Position numbers and translations under genes: made by a program
Shown here: positions 59,101 to 64,000 of the stretch, piece after piece
How positions within the stretch are numbered: the stretch's first letter is position 1
Layout: each line of letters starts with the position of its first letter
NCBI GenBank assembly: GCA_049840835.1
Contig: JASGJG010000030.1
Location: forward strand, 124,001 to 188,000
Length of the DNA: 64,000 bases
Reading direction: 5' to 3'
Origin: JANLTX01 sp049840835
GTDB taxonomy: Bacteria; Armatimonadota; Armatimonadia; Armatimonadales; Armatimonadaceae
The notes under the pieces: model-generated
Seen by the model: only the letters and a program-made list of their open reading frames with translations
Told to the model about the DNA's origin: nothing
Databases searched by the model: none

Positions 59101-59582
59101 CAGAAATAGGCCAGGCGCCCACGGGCGCGCACCGCGCCGGCCCCTTGGTGAATATCCCCGGAGAGCGTGCGTGGGTCCAGCCAGTCTCTTAAGTGCGGGT
59201 ACTCACGCAGGTTCTTACGTAGCGATTCCACGCCATGCACCGAGGTATGAATCTTGTCGGCGTTGTCCAGATTCGCGGCATCGGAGTAGTTCGGGTTCTT
59301 GCCGAAGATGGCCTGATCAGTGTCGATCAGCAGGAAACTGACGATAGGAATCTTCTCCAGCGACCCATACTTCTGAATCAGGCGCTGGCGCACGTCCATT
59401 AAGATTTTGTGGCCGGTACCACCTACCGCAATCAGCAGCGAGCGCGATACGCCACGGAGCTTCTGGTCTTCATCGGTAGCCAGTGTCTGCGCCGTCGCGA
59501 CCGGCGCAGGACCGCCAGTATTAGGCAGCGGGGGCGGGGTGGCTCCGCCATTGGTGGAAGAAGGCACGGGTTCGTCGGGCAT
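56196..59582 (-). CDS. Giant tubulin/FtsZ-like protein with C-terminal SHOCT domain
   Basis: An 1128-residue protein of the Tubulin_2 type. After a low-complexity Pro/Gly N-terminus, residues about 48-330 form a tubulin-like GTPase domain: SLLIAVGGTGHKILMDVRQR, and the tubulin signature VGSLLGGTGSGMFLDLAY in place of GGGTGTG. A long helical middle follows (residues 360-960), then a Pro/Ala/Val-rich linker and a SHOCT-like end (TIEERLLKLKSLMDAGLITK). Related large FtsZ-like proteins have been proposed to remodel membranes. No vWA or kinase partners of that system are visible; two degenerate receivers follow. It likely polymerises with GTP; this is inference. Confidence 0.82.
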   Translation of the reverse strand: MPDEPVPSSTNGGATPPPLPNTGGPAPVATAQTLATDEDQKLRGVSRSLLIAVGGTGHKILMDVRQRLIQKYGSLEKIPIVSFLLIDTDQAIFGKNPNYSDAANLDNADKIHTSVHGVESLRKNLREYPHLRDWLDPRTLSGDIHQGAGAVRARGRLAYFWNYDTIAKRIEEEYSEVTKDAAKAAAIKNGLQVSEGVTVYIVGSLLGGTGSGMFLDLAYTVKDLLKSQRMLETVGIFSIPPNTSAVSVDNRPNAYASLLELNHYTDSTTTFTAQYKADQPGIENADPPFRYTYLVDTSSPKANLGSVDKMVEMIGHSVFLDLTSEFQRQKKSNRDNFDQFLTQPDELGCPQNYLAMGLAAINFPRDKVMHACASRLARQILTRWTEPLAKVSNVGAFTEQEIGRLALDPDAVQRQVSVMNAETGELVRDTALGFWNGVNTQYGTAYPGHDKVASFLTARQSEHQVRFNDTDPNPDPLAKQRPNLGEYLFQLQQNLKGLLPAKEAALRSFLAECVNDPNRRHGVARAFLDHAEERFRAYSTELRKIGDGAKETLAPTAEARDATLSKINGYAGDFALGLIPNAKKKEIDEEKEIYISRARQWESALLDIRIAEHSVYFYDRMVEILDVLKTEMDVYIERMKGLEAFYKKEEQLAIENPVDVNGLVIFDRGRRVEGEGGIASYEGGDIEQRYTAYVGNGADPGNSTVNTTSADILNELGTTGNIYGLREIENARLRTSILSRCRHVFRNVEQESVLEKFFEKFGVGTDRAVEELRRIHGLSQPFIHLQENAPNYKHHQNKEQTIVGVLHGSEPRSEAGQVFKQMLKDTVQGIRDGQITNSNEPHQALFLRERAAFPLRLLEGMENYRFAYDQTRAAGSSANPIHTRKDVKEWVRIAPPSFEDQKEAWMTFCVGWATGVIAEDKDVRYTAVGAKETVRFIAHYRDRFGMAKSDPLGTFTSVTGDLAKLVQAAQTDDEAANRPPKEGREMVLLLCDQPTLKDQIDRMIEAKLVEVGVQQLGRDLLGHVEAQNNRFERPIMRPYQQAITDYLEKINYNPDAVAVAPTPTPKAVEPEPVAQVSPVTVVVPVAPAAPAPTGTIEERLLKLKSLMDAGLITKDQYDQRAASILAEV

Positions 59583-59657
59583 ACGTTAATTATACTCCGT
59601 CCGTCAGACGCATGAGAGACTGTTGGGGTTGCGGAAGAACGTCGAATGAGTCCACCG

Positions 59658-59782
59658 AATGAATTCGGGGCTACAGCCACAAAGTCTGCCTTCGCAGACT
59701 ACAGAGAATGGGCGGTATTCGACAAGTCGGGCTTGCCCGGCGCAGGTCGAATTCGCGATGATAGCCCCGATTTCAATCGGGG
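59658..59782. repeat. Structured repeat with nested hairpins
   Basis: Outer arms 59658-59673 and 59762-59777 are inverted copies with two mismatches. Inside are a perfect AGTCTGC/GCAGACT hairpin (59683-59700) and an ATTCGAC/GTCGAAT pair (59717-59723 with 59746-59752) enclosing CGGGC/GCCCG. A CCCCGAT/ATCGGGG hairpin (59765-59782) follows. The gap 59583-59813 holds no convincing gene. It could be a dispersed element or a small structured RNA. Confidence 0.5.
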
Positions 59783-59813
59783 GACTACTACCATCGGGGT
59801 AATAGGCGCTTTT

Positions 59814-60512
59814 CTAGTGTTGCTGCTGGTCTATCAGATTAACCAGCTCATGGTCTGGACCCTTAACAGCAATTAAATCTGCATAGGGCTTGGTGGGCAG
59901 AATATGCTCCCGAAGATTCTTCAAGTTCACTTCCTCCCAAACCCGGTTGATACGCGCCGTGAACTCGTCGTCGGATAACTGCGCTAGATAGTGCAGGAAA
60001 GCATCCGGTTGATCACGCACAGCTTCGCGCACTCGTTGGACTCGGTCGGTATACCAGCGGTGCAAATCAGCTTCGTCGGCGTGCAGATACAGAGTTCTAT
60101 CGTAGTAGGGGAGGAACTCGGGCTGAAGCGTATTCACACCTTCTAGAATAACTAAATCCGGTGCTTCGATAGGTTGCCCCTGTTCATCGGGGAGAGGGTC
60201 ATAAAGAATATGGGAGTATTTGGGGGCGATAGTGGGGTTACCCGCGCGAATCGCCTCAAGAAATGCCATCAGCTTCGGAGCATCATAGCTATCCGGGAAG
60301 CCTTTTCGGTGGAGAATACCGCGTCGCTCTAGTTCGGCAGTGGGAAGCAAAAAACCGTCGGTAGCGACTATCTCTACCTTACGCTGGTGGAGCAACTCCG
60401 CCAGTTGTGCCGCTAGAGTGCTTTTTCCCGCTGCGACACCACCCGTGAGTGCAATTAAACGAGGCGCGCCCGCGAAGAGAGCCTCCGCCAGACGCGCCAG
60501 AAGATTACTCAG
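59814..60512 (-). CDS. Type I pantothenate kinase-like P-loop kinase, non-AUG start
   Basis: About 232 residues. The P-loop LTGGVAAGKSTLAAQ lies near 60430 and is followed by EIVATDGFLLPTAELERRG, KGFPDSYDAPKLMAFL, PKYSHILYDPLPDEQGQPI, DLVILEGVNTLQP and NLREHILPTKPYADLI, all aligning with bacterial CoaA. It lacks the N-terminal 80 residues of the E. coli enzyme. Between the in-frame stop near 60515 and the P-loop there is no ATG, GTG or TTG, so initiation probably uses CTG at 60512 or 60500, or there is a sequence error. The likely reaction is phosphorylation of pantothenate or a related substrate. It is six bases from the Spy-like gene. Confidence 0.75.
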   Translation of the reverse strand: MSNLLARLAEALFAGAPRLIALTGGVAAGKSTLAAQLAELLHQRKVEIVATDGFLLPTAELERRGILHRKGFPDSYDAPKLMAFLEAIRAGNPTIAPKYSHILYDPLPDEQGQPIEAPDLVILEGVNTLQPEFLPYYDRTLYLHADEADLHRWYTDRVQRVREAVRDQPDAFLHYLAQLSDDEFTARINRVWEEVNLKNLREHILPTKPYADLIAVKGPDHELVNLIDQQQH

Positions 60513-60517
60513 CTAAT

Positions 60518-60937
60518 TTAGCCCTGAGGACCGCCTGCGCCTAGCTTCTTCATCTTGGCCTCGAACGCGGCAATTTTCTTGCGCTGCTCGGGGGTAAAGA
60601 TAGGATCGGCCTCTTTGCGCTGTGCCGCCACAATAGGCTTCACTTCCGCATTGGCTTTTTTGGCCAACGCCATAAACTCCTGTTTGGCCTTGGGATCCTT
60701 GGACTGCTGCAGTTTCATCATCTGTGGCTGATACTTGTTCTGAATCGCCAGCAGCTTCGGCTGATACTTCTTGCCGATAGCTTCCAATTTTGCCTTCTGC
60801 TGCGGGGTAACATTCAGCGACTTCTGAAATGCCGCAATTTCCTGCTGAACGTTGGCTGCAGGACCCTGTGCATGTGCAACAGGCATGAGTGCGGTCAGCG
60901 CCAGAGCTACAGCCGCGATAATGCTACGAAATGTCAT
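60518..60937 (-). CDS. Spy/CpxP-like periplasmic protein
   Basis: A 139-residue exported protein (signal SIIAAVALALTALMPVAHA) made almost wholly of helices with the LTXXQ-like spacing (LNVTPQQKAKLEAIGKKY, FTPEQRKKIAAFEAKMKK). Such proteins act as periplasmic chaperones or metal/stress sensors. A paralogue lies directly upstream on the same strand. Confidence 0.78.
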   Translation of the reverse strand: MTFRSIIAAVALALTALMPVAHAQGPAANVQQEIAAFQKSLNVTPQQKAKLEAIGKKYQPKLLAIQNKYQPQMMKLQQSKDPKAKQEFMALAKKANAEVKPIVAAQRKEADPIFTPEQRKKIAAFEAKMKKLGAGGPQG

Positions 60938-60962
60938 AAGGACTTCCTTCCGGTGCAGTGTA

Positions 60963-61415
60963 TCATTTACTCTTTTGAGATTTCTTCAGCGATTTCAATA
61001 AAAGCGCTTTGTTTCGAGCTTGAAACGCCGCCATCTTTTTCCGCTGTTCGGGTGTATAGACTGCCATCATTTCTTTTTGGTAGGCAGCGATTATCGGCTT
61101 CATTTCCGCAGAGCGTTTGCTCTCAATCGCAAAGCGTTCTTCCCGGCTTCCCCCGCCTTTGCTTTTCCGAAGTCTATCTTCTTCGGGTTGATGCTTAGCA
61201 AGGATAGCACGAGTCAGTTTGGCATATTTCTGCTCTAGCTGTTTGAGTTTTTGCTTCTGGGCTGCCGTAATGTTCAGAGATTTTCGGTATGCCTCGATTT
61301 CCTGCCGAGTAAGTCCCTCTGATTGGGCTGGCTTTATGGGTTGTGCGGGTGGTTTCTGTGCCCATGTTCCTAGACAGAGGGTGAGTATAGGAAGGAGAAG
61401 GATAGCCTTTCTCAT
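60963..61415 (-). CDS. Spy/CpxP-like periplasmic protein, paralogue
   Basis: A 150-residue paralogue with signal KAILLLPILTLCLGTWAQ, a Pro-rich spacer, then helices with LNITAAQKQKLKQLEQKYAK and YTPEQRKKMAAFQAR. The tail is Lys-rich. The two genes appear to be a tandem duplication and are likely co-transcribed with the pantothenate-kinase-like gene downstream. Confidence 0.75.
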   Translation of the reverse strand: MRKAILLLPILTLCLGTWAQKPPAQPIKPAQSEGLTRQEIEAYRKSLNITAAQKQKLKQLEQKYAKLTRAILAKHQPEEDRLRKSKGGGSREERFAIESKRSAEMKPIIAAYQKEMMAVYTPEQRKKMAAFQARNKALLLKSLKKSQKSK

Positions 61416-61574
61416 GGCTGTGCTACCTCAGTACCCCAGGCATTGCCGCCGCCATGCTCACGTCGCCACACATCGCGCCAGCGGTGAATTTCCACAGCTT
61501 TTACCCCCGGAAATGGCACACGGGCAGATTTCTCAGGGAGAGCCGGGAATTGCCATGTCCGTGCTCAATCGAGG

Positions 61575-61627
61575 CGCGACACGGCGAGATTTCACATTCC
61601 GTAGTGTCGCGATTCCGGATAGGAATC
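61575..61627. repeat. Hairpin pair after the M28 peptidase gene
   Basis: CGCGACAC (61575-61582) pairs with GTGTCGCG (61604-61611), and GATTCC (61611-61616) pairs with GGAATC (61622-61627). They sit in a 215-base gap with no convincing gene, directly after the peptidase stop. The structure could terminate transcription or be part of a dispersed repeat. Confidence 0.4.
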
Positions 61628-61630
61628 CGC

Positions 61631-62644
61631 TCATGGGTGGTGCTCTTTCCAGGCGGCGAGGTACTTTGCCGCCTTCGGATTTGCCGCGTTCCAGTGTGGC
61701 TCCGTGGCACTGTCTGCCAGTGATAGCAGACCGAGCCCTACTCCCTGAAGCACCGACGCCATGTTCTTATAGTCGATCTTGTCCCAGTGGTCCGCCGCAC
61801 CATGATAGTCCGGATAGACATAAGCGACGCAGAGTGTGTGAGCGGGAATACCTAAATCGGCTAGTGCCTGATTGTCCGAGCGTGCGAAGAAGGCATCCGA
61901 GAACCGGGGATGTTTCTCTACCTTGATACCCGCTGGTCCTGCCGCTTTCGAGAAAATTGGCCCGATATCCGAGAAATCATAACCAGTCATGCTCAGCGCA
62001 CCTACCCGTGGGGCTTCATTATCATCCGTGCGGCCAATCTGTTCCAGGTTGATATGGGCTATGGTCTTTTCAATAGGAAACAGTGGATTCTTGCCATAGT
62101 AGCGAGAGCCGAGTAAGCCACGCTCCTCACCAAAGAAGGTCATAAAGACCAGGGTGCGCTTGGGGCGAACTTTCTGGGCAGCCAGTGCACTGGCCAGTTC
62201 GATAACTCCCACCGTGCCCGAACCATCATCATTGGCGCCGTTGAAGATGCCATCGCTGCCGTCGGTGGTCTCTCGTTTCCCCAGATGATCGTAGTGTGCC
62301 GTAACCAGGATGTAGGTATTCGCAAGCTCCGGGTCGGAGCCTTTCAGCACACCCACCACATTGCGCACAGGCTCCTTAGTCTCCGAGCCGCGTGGGGCCA
62401 GCTCCGACATCTGGAAGAACGTGCCCTTGTCGCCGCCCGGCTCCAGCCCTGCTCGCCGAAACTGCGCCGCGATGTACTCCGCCGCGAGGTCCAGTCCACG
62501 GGAAGGTGTCCCGCGACCCTCCAGCGCATCGGACGCAATAAAGCTAAGATGCCCTCTCAGAGAGTTCTCGGAGATAGCGAGAGTAGGGGGCTGAGTAGGA
62601 GCGGGCGCGGTCTGTACCAGCAGCACCGGAAAAAGCGGTAGCAT
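61631..62644 (-). CDS. M28-family zinc aminopeptidase
   Basis: A 337-residue peptidase with an N-terminal signal-like segment (LPLFPVLLVQTAPA). Zinc ligands and catalytic acids appear in order: ILVTAHYDHLG, FNGANDDGSGTVGVIELA, FFGEERGLLGSRYYG, AHINLEQIGR and the C-terminal YHGAADHWDKIDY. Family members remove N-terminal amino acids outside the cytoplasm. A regulatory PA-like insertion is absent. It stands alone, convergent with no partner. Confidence 0.88.
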   Translation of the reverse strand: MLPLFPVLLVQTAPAPTQPPTLAISENSLRGHLSFIASDALEGRGTPSRGLDLAAEYIAAQFRRAGLEPGGDKGTFFQMSELAPRGSETKEPVRNVVGVLKGSDPELANTYILVTAHYDHLGKRETTDGSDGIFNGANDDGSGTVGVIELASALAAQKVRPKRTLVFMTFFGEERGLLGSRYYGKNPLFPIEKTIAHINLEQIGRTDDNEAPRVGALSMTGYDFSDIGPIFSKAAGPAGIKVEKHPRFSDAFFARSDNQALADLGIPAHTLCVAYVYPDYHGAADHWDKIDYKNMASVLQGVGLGLLSLADSATEPHWNAANPKAAKYLAAWKEHHP

Positions 62645-62686
62645 GACCGCTTTTTCGCCATGGGCTCGCCTCGCTCCTGCCGATTA

Positions 62687-64000
62687 TTACCAGGGGAGCT
62701 CGTCGGTATAGGGAATCCAGACGTTTTTAACCTGGGTGGCTTCGTGGAAAGCTTCCGTGAGTGCTGGCAGCGGGGAGTCTGGTGCCCAGACCCGCTTCAT
62801 ATTGCCTGCCGAGAGCGCTTCTATGGATTTCTTCAGCTCTTGTGGCGCAGCAACTGCCCAGACACCCTCTACATCATCATGCCCGGCCAGAGTTTCTAAA
62901 AGCGCTTTTTGCTTCCCAGTGACGATATTCACGACGCCTGCAGGCACATCGCTGGTTTCCAGCACCTGATATAGCCGAGTAGCCGGAACCGGGTCGGCCT
63001 CACTGGGCACAGCAATCACTACACTACCAATGGCCAGCGCGGGTGCTACTGCGTTTATCAGTCCAAGCAGCCCGAACTCTGCCGGGCACGCGACTCCAAT
63101 CACACCGAGCGGCTCGGGAATAGCAAGCGTAATGGCTTTCTGCGCCACTCGGTGCATATTGCCATCGTATTTATCCGCCCATGCGGCGCAGGAAAAAAGA
63201 ATCTCCAGGCTGCGCTCAAGCTCTTCCGCATTGAACTCGGCGGCCCGCTGTTCCAAGTTCTCTGCCAGGTAGTACAGAATCTGGGCACGGCCATGCCCAC
63301 TGGTCGTCGCCCACTTCCCCGCAGCCGCTCGTGCGGCTTCTACCGCGTTTCGGATGTCTTTGCGATTACCTTCGCCCACCTCAAAATCACCTACCGTGAT
63401 GCTGTATCCGGAATCTGGCCGTACTTGCTTGCCGCCAATGTAAAGCTTGGGTGTCTGGTCGATGGTCCCTTCACGAGTTTGAGAACCCCCCATTACTGGG
63501 GGGCAGGGGGGCAATTCGGTAGAAGCCGTGCTTTTCACGTACTCCCAGAGGCCTTCTTTGCCGCCTTCACGACCGTAGCCGGACTCGCGATAGCCGCCGA
63601 AGCCGGACGCAGCATCGAAGAAATTGGTAGAGTTCACCCAGACGGTGCCTGCCTTCAGCTTGCCAGCCGTATCAATGGCCAGCGTAATGTTCTCTGTCCA
63701 GAGACTGGCAGCGAGACCATAGCGGGTGTTGTTCGCCAGCGACACAGCTTCAGCAGCGGTGCGGAACGGCATGGAGACAAGCACCGGCCCGAAGATTTCT
63801 TCCTGAGCTACAAGAGAGGCTGGCGCGACTCCGCTCAGCAGGGTGGGGGGATAGAAGCAACCGTCTTTGGGGCAAGGCGTCGGCTGGTAGAGCGTGGCAC
63901 CCTCCGCGACACCTTTGCCCACCAAATCAGTAATACGAGCAAGCTGAACCGGAGCGACAATGGCTCCGATATCAGTCACTTTGTCCAGCGGGTCACCCAC
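62687..64000 (-). CDS. ALDH16-like tandem aldehyde dehydrogenase (partial)
   Basis: The gene is cut by the window edge; 437 C-terminal residues are visible. The first part is the end of a normal aldehyde dehydrogenase domain (QEEIFGPVLVSMPFRTA, NNTRYGLAASLWT, KAGTVWVNSTNFFDAAS, GYRESGYGREGG). After a linker a second, shorter NAD-binding half begins (RNAVEAARAAAGKWA, PLGVIGVACPAEFGLLGL, DVPAGVVNIVTG) but lacks the catalytic Cys region. This two-domain order resembles the ALDH16 family. A copy of a dispersed repeat lies in the linker coding DNA (63481-63513). The substrate is unknown. Confidence 0.82.
   Translation of the reverse strand: MGDPLDKVTDIGAIVAPVQLARITDLVGKGVAEGATLYQPTPCPKDGCFYPPTLLSGVAPASLVAQEEIFGPVLVSMPFRTAAEAVSLANNTRYGLAASLWTENITLAIDTAGKLKAGTVWVNSTNFFDAASGFGGYRESGYGREGGKEGLWEYVKSTASTELPPCPPVMGGSQTREGTIDQTPKLYIGGKQVRPDSGYSITVGDFEVGEGNRKDIRNAVEAARAAAGKWATTSGHGRAQILYYLAENLEQRAAEFNAEELERSLEILFSCAAWADKYDGNMHRVAQKAITLAIPEPLGVIGVACPAEFGLLGLINAVAPALAIGSVVIAVPSEADPVPATRLYQVLETSDVPAGVVNIVTGKQKALLETLAGHDDVEGVWAVAAPQELKKSIEALSAGNMKRVWAPDSPLPALTEAFHEATQVKNVWIPYTDELPW
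63481..63513. repeat. Copy of the dispersed repeat end inside a coding region
   Basis: This 33-base segment matches the right end of the 24304-24485 element (24453-24485) with one difference. It lies in-frame in the linker between the two dehydrogenase domains and encodes LPPCPPVMGGSQ. Its presence in a coding region suggests the repeat is mobile or was captured. Confidence 0.65.

Noticed and set aside
59658..59782. tRNA or other classic RNA gene
   Set aside because: Stems do not follow tRNA geometry and no anticodon or T-loop consensus is seen.

Overview
The window looks like a chromosomal segment of an Armatimonadota bacterium (Armatimonas-like). The main evidence is three DUF1559 pseudopilin-type proteins that share a near-invariant N-terminus (FTLIELLVVIAIIAIL followed by PVFAQAR and KARQ). 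Also consistent are a PEP-CTERM-type surface protein, Tat-exported Gfo/Idh/MocA oxidoreductases, a DUF1549/DUF1553 protein and large secreted beta-helix proteins. All family calls come from reading the sequence and remembered family motifs; no searches were run. No rRNA, tRNA or CRISPR array was seen.

Layout. 0-2.3 kb: the end of a tandem 6-pyruvoyl-tetrahydropterin-synthase-like gene and two tandem fasciclin-domain surface proteins. 2.3-14.6 kb: a carbohydrate locus on the minus strand, with a glucoamylase-like enzyme, an ABC sugar importer (ATPase, a frameshifted MalF-MalG fusion permease, a lipoprotein binding protein), two Tat-exported Gfo/Idh/MocA oxidoreductases, a ThuA-like protein and an epimerase. 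PEP-CTERM and ankyrin genes are interspersed. Five single-base frameshifts fall between 3.1 and 15.2 kb, most of them in homopolymers, so they may be assembly errors.

14.6-18.9 kb is the most unusual region. An ATP-dependent RNA ligase overlaps an HD-Pnk end-healing enzyme, forming a likely RNA repair cassette. Next comes a DpnA-like GATC adenine methyltransferase, whose 3' end overlaps that of a convergent DpnI-like endonuclease. DpnI cleaves methylated GATC, so the pairing is paradoxical. The DpnI-like protein has Gln in place of the catalytic Glu64 and is translationally coupled to an unknown 178-residue protein. A 14-bp palindrome with two GATC sites sits one base before the methyltransferase start codon.

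19-39.7 kb: a large lipoprotein, two beta-helix proteins, a DUF1549/DUF1553 protein, a GH123-like glycosidase, an operon-like run (OsmC, acyl-CoA dehydrogenase, PhnD-like, core MetE-like), and a relatively AT-rich block with an HtrA-like protease, a cupin and two degenerate M48-like membrane proteins. Several short repeat elements with inverted arms fill the gaps.

39.7-50.5 kb is a phosphate acquisition island: an OprO/P-like porin, PstSCAB, a Tat-exported metallophosphatase and a beta-propeller phytase-like protein, interleaved with three DUF1559 pseudopilins. 50.5-64 kb: a McsB-like arginine kinase, an outer-membrane protein, a transglutaminase, an M43 metalloprotease, two AT-rich degenerate receiver-domain proteins beside a giant tubulin/FtsZ-like protein, a pantothenate-kinase-like gene, two Spy/CpxP-like proteins, an M28 peptidase, and an ALDH16-like tandem aldehyde dehydrogenase cut by the window end.
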